Below are positions 20,650 to 31,031 of a stretch of DNA of 64,000 nucleotides, in pieces. The notes under the pieces were generated by a model. That model was not told the origin of the DNA, made no database searches, and saw only the letters and a list, made by a program, of their open reading frames with translations. The translations under genes and the position numbers were made by a program. The stretch comes from Azadirachta indica. Taxonomy: Eukaryota > Streptophyta > Magnoliopsida > Sapindales > Meliaceae. The stretch is from positions 8,726,890-8,790,889 of the forward strand of contig CM040441.1 in NCBI GenBank assembly GCA_022749755.1, written 5' to 3'. The number at the start of each line of letters is the position of its first letter. The stretch's first letter is position 1.

Positions 20650-23600
20650 TTATGGAGAGTTGATATGCTCTCTGCAAATTCGCTTGGGACTTGGTTGTAC
20701 TTCCTCATCATCATATCTACTAAAAATACTTCCAAATGTTCCAGTACTCATTCGGGCCTTATCATGAAACTGAGTGAATTGTCCTTCAGTTGGTGGCACC
20801 ATATTTACAGTAAAGGTGTTGGGTGGGGACTCGTTGGGATGTGCATATACTGGACACACCCCACAACATTTCACCCTTAACTTCGGGGTTTTTTCATCTA
20901 GCTGCATATAGGAGGCGGAGAAATCAAATGACACAGCAGTATGGTGGTCACCATCATGTAGCCTAACAATATTCCTACAAGGCTCAAATCCAAGTATAAC
21001 CTGATCGGAAGCCGAGTCAACGAGAATGTTATAAACCAAACTTTTACTGATATCGGCCCTAATTGCAACACGACAGCTGCAAACGAATGGGTTGGATCTG
21101 CCACTAAGTTTATAATCTTCTTCAAATCCAATAACAGCACAAAGAGCAAAACCGATGAAATGTGTGTTACAATAATGCAGTGGCAGTTGAATAGTTATTG
21201 AAGATCCGAAACATCGATTGCTGAACCATTCAGGAATATCAACTGCACTTCCAGATAAAGAAATTACGAAACCAGCTGGAATCTGTGATATGAAAATCAT
21301 GATTAATTTCTGATGTAAGAAGGAATGAGAGAGAGGTAGAAAGTGAATTAATTACATACCTTTTCATACAATACTGCAATTGCCATATGTTGAATCCTTA
21401 GTTGTGAATCTGCCAAAATGTTTGCTTTTTCTTTCAGTTTCGGGCAACCATAAAATGCGTAGTTCTTTCTCTGCCTGGAAAAGGCATCAGAGCTTTGAGA
21501 TAGCGTTTCCAGTAGCAATGCATCTAAACTTTCTAGACATTCCGTAAGCTTTGGCAATGATTCGAGCCGATTGCAATTGGTTGCACCTAAACGACTTAGA
21601 GATGGAGGCAGCTCTGGTAGTGATTCAAGCATGTTGCAATCGCTCAAGTAAAATTCTTTCAGATGAGAAAGTTGCTTGATACTTGTAGGTAAACTTTCTA
21701 AATTTGGACAGGATAAAAGGTTAAGTGAGGAGAGAGATTTCAATTTACATATATTGGTCGAAATACACTTCAGCTTGTGGCAATCCCACATATTCAAACT
21801 TTTAAGACTTGTTAGTCTGCTGATTGATGAGGGAACTTCTTCTATTGCTGTACTGCTTAACTTTAAGTGTATTACATTTCCCGAAATCGATGGAAACTCC
21901 GTGAGATTAATGCACTGAGAGATTTCAATGTTTATAGGAGATCTAAAATGTATATTTGGAGGAAAATTACGTAGACTTGTGCAGCCACTTAAACATAAGA
22001 GACCAAGGTTGTTGAAATTCTGGGCGGACGAAGGAATGTGAGACAACATTTTGCAATATGAAAGAATTATTCTCTCCACATTTGGGATTTCAAATGGATC
22101 TGGGATGCTACTGAGATAATCGCAGTGAGAGAGGTGCATAGATTTTAACTTAGCAGCTTCCTACAATAATTAAGAAGATAAAAGTTAATAAACACGAGAA
22201 AAAAATTAGCATCAATGAATTTGACAATTATCATTAAATAAACAAAAATATATATATTTAGGCTTGATGATATACCTTTTTTCCCTCCCAGACTTGTTCA
22301 ATTTTACTATATGATAAGTTAAGTTCAATAAGGTTCTCTGGATTAAAATTCTTTGGCAATGTTCTCAACGGATATCCGTCCCAATGAAGATATCTCAATT
22401 CATCATGAAGAAGTTCAAGACCTTGAGGAAGACGCACTTTGGAGCTCATAGATGATCCATCAAATTTGAAAGGCATATAAAATTTAAGATATCTAAGATT
22501 ATACATATTTGCAAAGACTTTAGAGTCTAGATATATATGACTTATCTTGGACAAATTTAAGAATATGCCTTTGATTGAGTTGGTCCCCTAATTAAATGAA
22601 AAAAACATGCAAGAGAAAGAGAGGGCATAAGATTCTCAAAGCATAAATAAAATTTATAAAATTCCTTGTAAGTATTAGAAATGCTTGCATGTTCAAATTC
22701 TTTAGCAAACAGTTATAAAATAAATGGAGCTGTTGATTACCTTGTTTTTCTGGAGAACGTAGCAAACATCCTTATAATCCCACAACCTGCTACGTCTTCC
22801 TGGCTCTTCTGGAGATTCATCACAAACAATTTTTCGACCCATTTCTTGTAGTAAATCATGCATTCCCAGCTTCTTATTTGATATTGTTATGAGTGACTTT
22901 TCAACAAGGACATCTAGTCCATAATGCATCAAATAATAATTATCAAAAATTGATGCCATTTGATCTTCATCATCTCCGTTGAAAAAACATGCAATATCAA
23001 GAAATATATTCTTCAATTCCCATTCCAATTCATCATAACTAATTTTAAGTACCTCAAAAATATCAGGGTTAGAAATTCGCCCTAAGTTGTGCAATGCATT
23101 TTCCCAACCCAGTTTGCTCTTAGGACGAAGGAAAGAACCCAAAACTTTTAAAGCTAAGGGATTACCTTTTGCATAATCTAGTACCCTTTGTGAGAGCATC
23201 GTAAAAGCTTGAGGGCAATGATTTTGTCTAAAAGCAAAATTAGAAAAGTACTCGAGAGCTTCATGATCTTTCATTCCCATAACTTTATATATGTGATCAA
23301 CCCCGTATTTATCAAGAACTTGTCTATCTCTTGTAGTTACAATTATTCTGCTTCCTGGACCAAATCGATCAATCCCTCCTACAAGATGTTCTAATTGTCT
23401 AAACTTATTCACATCATCTAGAACGACAAAAATTTTCATATGTCGAAGCCTATCCTTGGTATGCTGAGGTATATTGGGACCACCTATTTCAATTTTTTCC
23501 TGCAATAATTGGGAAAGAACTTGTTTATGTAAATTCAATAATCCAACCCCTTTTTCCGATTCTTCTCGGACATTTGCCATGAAGCATGTGCCTTCAAATT

Positions 23601-24497
23601 CTTTAGAAATTTGTTTGAAAAGAGCTTCAGCTATGGTTGTCTTGCCTATGCCACCCATGCCCCAAATCCCTACAATTCGAAAATCTGACAATCCTATGCA
23701 TAATAGTGATTTAACTTCCTCAATATGCCGGTTTATTCCAACTAGATCATTGGAATCATTTGAGACTGTTATATCTTGCAATTTATTCAAAACATCCTCA
23801 ATAATCACATCTACAAGCTTTACCTCAGGCCTAGCATAAATGAAGAAAACAAGAAACAAAATTGTGTCAAAATGGACTAGGATGAAATGAGGAAAATGAA
23901 ATATTTATCTCATTTTTATTGCTTAATAAAGGACATAAATGATAAATAATAAAAGTTTCCATTATTTTTTCAGTTATTAATAAATACTAAACGTTGTTAA
24001 TATTAGATCTATTACCTGATTTTCATGGATTCATGTCCAGATAAATATGATGCTTCAGTCAATACACTCCTCCATTTCTGAATCCTTTCAGGCATCTCCT
24101 TGAATTTTTTCTCGTGTTGAACAAAAGCATCGCCAAAACTTGCAGTTTGTTTCCGCACATCAGATGGATGAACATGATAAAAGACTGGTATAACAATTTG
24201 ACCATGCATTTTCTTACAATCAAGAATTTTGACAAGTTCATTCAAACACCATTTAGAATCAGCATAGTTTTTTGAGAAAATTGTTATCGAAATCTTAGAT
24301 CTTTCAATTATTACATTCAAAAGATCAGTAGAAATCCTTTCTCCTTTATTAATATCTTCATCAATGAAAGTGTTTATTTTTTTTCGACGTAAAGCAGCAA
24401 AGAGATGGCTAATAAAATTTTCACGGGTATCTTCCCCTCTAAAATTGAGGAAAACATCATATTTGTGAGAAATAGAAGAAGATGAAGATGAAGCCAT
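20650..24497 (-). CDS. TNL C: intact TIR-NBS-LRR-C-JID receptor, 1105 aa
   Basis: Exons: 24497-24016 (TIR), 23830-22741 (NB-ARC), 22587-22276 and 22160-21360 (LRRs), 21282-20650 (C-JID). All junctions are GT-AG and the total of 3318 nt is in frame. The ATG at 24497 is chosen because it aligns with the start in A, B and F; there is no ATG further upstream in frame. Features are DVFLNFRGEDTR and the putative catalytic Glu in SKWCLNEL; P-loop GMGGIGKTT at about residues 218-226; [38 protein letters not shown]. Exon 4 encodes 267 aa, against 353 in F: about 90 residues of LRRs are missing in frame. The C-JID begins SGSAVDIPEWFSNRC. The stop comes a short way before a preserved GTAAGT at 20624, so the hydrophobic tail of the family is absent. 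Predicted intracellular immune receptor; the effector it recognises is unknown. Confidence 0.92.
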
Positions 24498-25508
24498 GGA
24501 GGACAATTTGAGATTTTGGGATAGAGAAAGAGAGAAGCTTGAGAGTCGCTAGATGTAAGAACAAAAAATGTCAAGAAGTGTTTGTTTGGAGCTTTTAAAT
24601 CTTCCCACTAGACTTTCCTGCCGCTATCTATAATTTTCTTTTGTGTTTCCTGGAAGGTTCCTAGAGGTTTCCAACGAGTAACTATTGACAAGTCAAAGAC
24701 AAGACAACATAATAAATCAAATGAATAGAGGGTTATTTCAATCAAAATAAAAGTAAATGTAATGTAGCAATTGCTTGGAGCCCTGTTCATTGGACTTCCC
24801 TGTCCAGTAACATTTTGTAACTTTTCTTAGTGCTTTCCATTAGATAGCATCTACAATAATCACTTTATTGATTTATCATAATTATTATAACATAGAAAAT
24901 ATTATCAACAGATTAAAGGACAAGGAACGCGGTAGACAAGTGGCAGGCAAAAAAAGAGGAAAAGGAAGCTGGGATTAAAATACATGAGCCTACTTTTTTT
25001 TATGCAATCATAAAATAATTGAAGTTGTAAGAACAGCCCACAGAAATGTTATGGTGAAAGAAAGAATCGATGCCAAGAATGGGAATTTTTAAAGGAGAAA
25101 AGCAAAAGCTAAAGCATCCATCCTGGTGTGAAAAGACAACAGAATAATGCTTTCGCATTGCTTTGAAGAAATGAGAACTGTGCTCTTTAACAGTGCAATC
25201 ATGAAAAAATTATTAAAATACGGAAAAGCATTCGACAAAGTAAAAAGAATAAAGAAAAGTACTGGTCACCAAGTGATTAATAAACAACACCGAAGTGATT
25301 GATTGAAGGAAAGGGAAATTCGAAAGTATGGAAGAAAGATCACAGCCACAAGAAAATTCATTAATGTGAAGGAGCTAGCTAGTTTCTCTGGAAATTTGGA
25401 AGTTCTTCTTCACCGGATCTGCCAATAATCCCAGCACTTCCACACGTGCCTCTTGCAGCCTCGTTATGATGTGAATGAATTAATACAGAAAGATTATATC
25501 TTACCTTC
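24498..25508 (-). promoter_or_regulatory. 5' flank of TNL C
   Basis: Non-coding, sharing blocks with the flanks of A, B, D and F (the GTTTCCAACGAGTAAC block near 24668 is also at 3474; CAAGTGGCAGGCAA near 24937). It includes the short copy of the upstream block at 25370-25460. It ends at the target duplication of the LTR at 25504. Confidence 0.4.
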
Positions 25509-26275
25509 TATTGGTTGATTTCTTCCTTTGTGAAAATGACCCAAAATTTTCTTTTCAATAATAATTAATTTCAATTAGTTCAAGAGTATTTTAATCTTTT
25601 CTCAAGTAGAATTTAATGTTTTAATTTTTTTGTTACAATATGTATGTGTGTTAAGAAGAGAAAATAGATACTGTTTATCATTTTTACAGAGAGTGGGTAT
25701 TGATCACGAGAGAGAGGCAAAATAGTAAATTCGAGATAATTTTGATCAAATGGCTGATCGGAGGTCGATTTGTAGTCTGATTGAGCTAAAATTTTACTTA
25801 GAGCTTCTTAACTCAGAGGAGTAAATTCTGAACAGTGGACTTTAGATTTGGAGCTCCTTTTCTCCAGATATCGTAGTCGAAAATTAAACAACCATTTTAA
25901 TGATGGTTTCTTGAGCTCTCTATAATTTCTTTGTAGAATTTAATTGTTTATCAAAATTGTATAATTTTAAGAATGTTATAGATATGTACCTCTAATTCTA
26001 TTTAGAGAGAAATTGTGTATTCCCATTTTTTGATTATAGTGGAGATTTTTGGGTGGATTACAGTCTCGTGGTTTTTACTCTTCACATTGGGGAGGTTTTC
26101 TACGTTAAAATTGATTGTGTTATAGTTGTTTTATTGATAATGTGGTTATTGTCTAAGAATTAATTTTGTGCTCAAGATTGTTATTTTATTTATTTGTTTC
26201 TTATTAGATTCAATTGAGAAGAGATAAAATAATTGTTATACTTTCACAATTGGTTTGTATTAATTTATCCCAACA
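25509..26275 (+). mobile_element. Solo LTR, Copia-like, 767 bp
   Basis: The direct repeat CCTTC occurs immediately on both sides (25504-25508 and 26276-26280), a 5-bp target duplication. Ends are TATTGG and CCAACA, the expected TGTTGG/CCAACA pair with one change at position 2. Near 26030-26110 it has the GTGGA-TTTTGGGTGGATTACAGTCTCGTGG and GGGGAGGTTTTCTACGTTAAAA text typical of Copia LTRs. No gag-pol sequence is present, so it is a solo LTR left by recombination. Confidence 0.8.
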
Positions 26276-26280
26276 CCTTC

Positions 26281-27399
26281 CTAGGAGTTTATAATATGAG
26301 AAGAAATGCTAGCAAACGCACGTAGGTGAAGCCAATCACATTTTCTTATTTGACCAGTTTATGTTATAGGAATCAAACTAGAGGACTAAATCATATGAGA
26401 AGTAATTAACAGCATATATATATATATATATAAGTTAGAAAAATATGAAAATGTAGTAGGAGCTTTTAATTCTTAGATGTGTCTGTTATTCCTATTAAAG
26501 TTTGAACATTCTAAAATTTGAATTTCGTTAAAATATGAATCTAATTTTTAAGTTATTTTTTTTATGAAAATAAAAAATCAGAAGCTGATATATTGATATA
26601 TATGCTTTAAAAAACTTTTAATAGTATTGACAAAGATAATATTTAATTCATTTAGATATTTAGTTATTCAAAATGTAAAACTTTTAATTTAATTTCATTG
26701 AGACATTTTTAATAATTTTTTCATACATAATTTAAATATCTCAATTAAATTATTCTCACTTATGTAAAAAAAATTTTTTTGGTTTTTTTGGGATTCGATA
26801 TCTTCTACAATAATCACTATATTAATTTATTATAATTAAACTTTATTTTTAATAATAAAAAAAACAGCTTTTAGTATTAAAAAATCAACAGTAAAGACAA
26901 GAGGCAGGCAATAAAAGGAAAAGAAATATGATGGTCATATTTTTTATGCTATCACAAAGCAATTAAAAAAAAAAAAAAAAGAGGAACAACCCACAGAAAT
27001 GTTGTTAGTGAAAGAATGAGAATTTTCAAAGTAGAAAGCAAAAGCGTAGGCATCCTAGATATTATTATATCATTCCTTAATTCTGTTGTGATAAAATTTT
27101 GTAGACCTGTAATAATCTATAGGATTCTGCCGACCTATTGATTTAATAGCATCACCATCAACCAAATACAAAAGTGGTTTCTAGACTGTCTGATCAAAAT
27201 TGTCAACATCTAAGTGACAGATGATCAGGGTCAAAATGCTGACCGAGGGGAGAGGAGACAGCTGCCGACAACAAGATCTTGTAAACCCACAAATGTGTGG
27301 TGTATGTATTGCCTTTTAAGGTTGGCCCATCGTACCTAACGGGCTGTTTTGGAACCAGAATTTTTTAAGGTTAATGCCAATAACACCCACAAGAATAAG
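26281..27399. other. AT-rich region, no gene recognised
   Basis: Includes an (AT)n run at about 26417-26433, poly-A tracts and a short block at 27055-27130 resembling the dispersed spacer repeat at 16500 and 48690. No supported coding frame. Confidence 0.4.
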
Positions 27400-28330
27400 A
27401 TTAAAGAAAGAATATGATTATCTCAACATATCAAATTAATGTTATATGAAAAAAAAAAAATTGATGTGTCTAATTAAATATGATTGTTTAGGATTCCTCA
27501 AAGCAAAGCATTGAAATTCTATATATACAAAGAGAGAACTGCAATCAACAAACAACATTGAAACTCCATTTCTATTAAATAAAATTCCATGTTAGACAAA
27601 AAGTGAATGTATTTTGTTTGTATACTTTCGAATTCTCTGACCAGCACAATCAGTTTTGCACCTCGAATGCAACTGCTGAATCCATCAATTATCTGAAAAA
27701 CTTCCAGGATGGTAAATTGAGGCAAAGAGAACGGTCCTCCAATCTTTTGAGAAAACAAGGAAATTTGTTGTTTAGAAGCAATTGCTTTTGCTCTCTGCAA
27801 ATTTGTTTTGTTCTTCTTCATCACAGGCTCACTGTAATCCCAGTATTTCCATTTGCGCAAGTCTTATCATGGTGTTAGCAAATTTCTCAGAAACCTTCTG
27901 TTGCACCAATGCTGAGGCAGTTGAACAGCTACCAAAGATACTGAATTTGATAGCTTAACCAATCAGGAATACCGCTTCCTGGTAAAGAAATGCTGAATTG
28001 AGATTTTATGGATACATCAAATACTGGCAACACAAAAATCATTATTTCTGGAGTGGTAGATAGAAGAGAAACCGGCAATATCAAATTTCCTTTATATACC
28101 AATTACTTATATTGCAGGAATCAAACAGAGGACTAAATCACATGGGAACTAGCAATACAAATATAAGTACCACCTTTTATTTACTTTCTGCCCGGTTTCT
28201 CTTATATTTTCTCCGGATCGGACAGAAAAAGATAAGAACAAATAAGTAGAAGACTAATTACAATACTTGAAGCTAAAAAGAAAATTACAACTCACGAGAT
28301 ATTCACTCTTCATGAAAGAAATCTGAATCA
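27400..28330 (-). repeat. Inter-TNL spacer module with C-JID relic
   Basis: Carries the standard spacer landmarks (TTTCGAATTCTCTGACCAG, GTTTTGCACCTCGAATGCAAC, GAAATTTGTTGTT). At 27945-28030, in minus orientation after a TTGCCAG boundary, the codons read FSISLPGSGIPDWLSYQIQY before stops. This is the clearest of the relic C-JID starts (PGSxIPxW). At 27519-27860 the minus frame also shows the E.EFESIQTKYIH stretch common to the spacers. The gene body is lost. Confidence 0.55.
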
Positions 28331-29773
28331 TGCAATGGATGCTACTTCTTATAATCAACTTATAAATAGAAGTGTAAATTTAATCACCCCATTTCTATTG
28401 CAGTTCTTACTCAATTTAATTACCCCATTTCTTGATTTACTTACTTCTTACAAATAAAAATAAATGACAAATGCTCACAAAATTACATACAAATACTATT
28501 AGAATTCAGAGCAGATAAAATAAAGAACCCCGGTGAGTTAAAATCAGATTCTATTATTTTTTAAGAGTTGCCTCTAATATGGACCAAAGTGCATATTTTG
28601 TATGATAGGGGCTGAACACAAGAAGAAGCTATAAGGAATCTGGATCCTTGAGCGAGCTTTTCCAAGCACTGTACTAGAATTACCGGAAGAGTGGGCATTC
28701 TGACTGTTAATGTTCAGTCTTTTATTTTTATTTTCTATTTGAGGATGCAGTAATATATCTCACTGCTTCACTGTGTACATGCTTTCTTCGTGTGCAGTCA
28801 TAATCAAAATTAGGCTGGTTTAAAACCTCTTTCTCTATATACATGTTTATTATTACTTATTTTGCATTGGGTGATTTTGATTTGCATAAACCTGCAGTAA
28901 TTAAAGACTATGATACAAATATTGATGAATACCTTAGGGCAGCAAATTGAGCTTCAGCTTCCATAGGGGAAGGTTGTGCTCGTGGAAGTTCCCTTAAATG
29001 GTCTTGAAAAAATGAAGAGCTTATTCTTTTAATCAAAATTTTTTGTTGTGGCCCTTAGGGTTTTTTTTTTTTTCTATTAAAGTTTGAATATAATTATTAT
29101 GTTAAAAGTATGTTTGTTTTTTAACTTATGTTTTTTGATATAATTATTATTATTTAAAAGAATATATATATCAAAATATTAATTTTAAACTTTTTATTTT
29201 ATTAAAATAAATAACTTGATACTTATTTTCAAATATTTTAAAATAAAAAATAAATATATTATTCAAATTCAAATTTCAATTAAATTTAAATTTTAGATAA
29301 AAAAATAAATACTACCTTATACTGCTCAGTTATGCCAAGGAGAAAGCAGCACCGTCTGATTATACTTAAAGCCTATTTATGCAAACGTAGCGATTAAGTA
29401 AATTACCTAATAATTAATTATGGCAAAATTATCTCTATTTATCAACATAAGTAAAAGCAGATATGTTATAGTTAATGTCTACATATGTTTGAAAAATATA
29501 TATATATATATTAAATTTGATTATTTTATGAGATAAAGAGCGTGTACTGCAAATTATCCCACAGTTCTTTAAAAATTAGAAATTAAATTAAATATAATTC
29601 GAACTTAAAAAGTATAATATTATCATAGCTACTATTATCTCATACAATTAAAATAAATAAATAAGATTAATCTCTAATTCCCTGTATAATAATCCCACCA
29701 TCTATCTTTCCATCGATCAATTAAAGAGAGTAAAGTCGTAGGTTCTGGCATCTCATTTTGAATGTGAACAAAA
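28331..29773. other. AT-rich region upstream of the His/Pro-rich gene
   Basis: 28560-29040 has somewhat more balanced composition and may be remnants of a decayed gene on the plus strand, but I cannot identify one. 29060-29700 is low-complexity A/T. The 29690-29773 segment would be the proximal promoter and 5' UTR of the gene starting at 29774; a TATAATAA string lies at about 29685. Confidence 0.35.
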
Positions 29774-30157
29774 ATGGAAGGAGGAAAAGTAATAGTTATA
29801 TTGATGTTAATAGCAGCATGTTGTTTAAGGGGAGTAGCTGAGAGTGATGAAGCTGCTGCTGCTGAATCATATTATGTAAATGGGCATGAACTGTTGTGGT
29901 GGCACCCATGGCTGCCACATAGATTGCCTTCATTTGGACTTATTAGACCATGCCCATGGCTTATCCCTCACCCTCTCCCACCTCTCCCATCAAACCAATG
30001 GGGGCCTCTCCTTCCTCCTTACCCCCACCCCCACCCTCACCCTCACCCTCACCGTCTTCCTCGTCCTCTCCCATCTCATAGCCCATGGGGATTCGGAATG
30101 GGGCCATGGGGTGTTCACCCACCTAAACCTGCTGCTGCACAACCCAACTCCAATTAA
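29774..30157 (+). CDS. Secreted His/Pro-rich small protein, 127 aa
   Basis: Single open frame on the strand opposite the TNLs. Residues 1-23 form a classic signal peptide (MEGGKVIVILMLIAACCLRG, then VAES), with probable cleavage after VA. The mature part is rich in Pro, His and Trp, with WWHPWLPHRLP and a run of five PH dipeptides near residues 82-91, followed by an RPLPSHSPWG region. There are no recognised domains and no cysteines after the two in the signal peptide region and one at about residue 60. AATAAAG at 30240 is a plausible poly-A signal. The composition suggests a cell-wall or apoplastic protein, possibly metal-binding through His; function is not known. Its neighbours are array spacers, so it is a passenger gene within the TNL cluster. 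Confidence 0.7.
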   Translation: MEGGKVIVILMLIAACCLRGVAESDEAAAAESYYVNGHELLWWHPWLPHRLPSFGLIRPCPWLIPHPLPPLPSNQWGPLLPPYPHPHPHPHPHRLPRPLPSHSPWGFGMGPWGVHPPKPAAAQPNSN

Positions 30158-30842
30158 AGCATGACTTTAATATAGGTGACCAGTCAACATGTTGTTGCCG
30201 TTGCTCTGCTAATGTTATTTAGATTTAATTTGCTAGTTTTAATAAAGTTGTTTCTTTCTTTTAATATTAACTGCTTCATTTGCAAGCACTAAGTAATAAA
30301 ATATTAAAAGTAGTTAATTTGTTGTTACATTTTCATCTGTTACACTTTTCTTTTTCACTGATAGATTAATCAGAACCTAGATCTTGCTCAAGAGTCCCTG
30401 CCTGAAACATTAAGAGAGAGTGATCTTTACTCCACAAAAATCGAATGATCTCCGCCAATTAATTGAAATTAAACTTTCCTCATCTCTCACTTTAATTAGT
30501 TCTGACTTCTTGAAATGCCTCGACTTCAATTTATATATAAACAAGATAATTGAATTAAATAAGCATCCAGAATTTGACCTGTGCCCATAAATTAGCATAA
30601 GCCCATACTTAACACATGAAGCAGGTCCTCGTCGGCAAAGACCGATACAATTAACTGTTCTAGAACAGAAAATTTTATCATTTACGTATATTTCTATAAT
30701 TTTTTATATCAATTATTGAAAAGAATATATATTTAAGAATTAATTTTTGAAAAAGCACATGTAACTGTATACATAAACAGCTATTAAATAATGCTTTGGT
30801 GCAAAACATCAACGCCAATTACGGGACAGATATCTCGAGTAA
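30158..30842. other. 3' flank of the small secreted protein gene
   Basis: Probable 3' UTR to about 30260 (AATAAAG at 30240), then AT-rich DNA with no gene recognised. Confidence 0.4.
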
Positions 30843-31031
30843 ATGGTGCGTTTCGGAATTCAAAGTTTGTTTCTTCCCTTCTTGTCGTTCTTAAATTCAT
30901 CTTCAAAAATTCTCTCTCCTGGGAAAGCAGAAAGAAATTCCGACATACGAAATAAGATTATAAAGCACCCAGTTCTCGATGATGATGAACATGACAGCCC
31001 AGATTATGAGGAAAAGATTTACTGGAAGTGA
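30843..31031 (+). CDS. Short hypothetical frame, 62 aa
   Basis: A plus-strand frame starting MVRFGIQSLFLPFLSFLNSS and ending in an acidic KHPVLDDDEHDSPDYEEK stretch followed by IYWK. The N-terminus is hydrophobic and the C-terminus acidic, which looks more protein-like than most chance frames here. However, no family is recognised, and its end overlaps the start of a spacer module (from 31030). It could be a first exon, a relic, or chance. Confidence 0.2.
   Translation: MVRFGIQSLFLPFLSFLNSSSKILSPGKAERNSDIRNKIIKHPVLDDDEHDSPDYEEKIYWK

Noticed and set aside
23474..23839. Plus-strand 121-codon frame opposite the NB-ARC of TNL C
   Set aside because: Similar antisense frames occur opposite every NB-ARC copy (for example 2385-2582, 14256-14453, 54324-54620). 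They are complements of conserved coding sequence, not genes.
24498..24506. Upstream start giving an MSS extension to TNL C
   Set aside because: The first codon of that extension is TTG. The ATG at 24497 aligns with the start codon of all the other copies.
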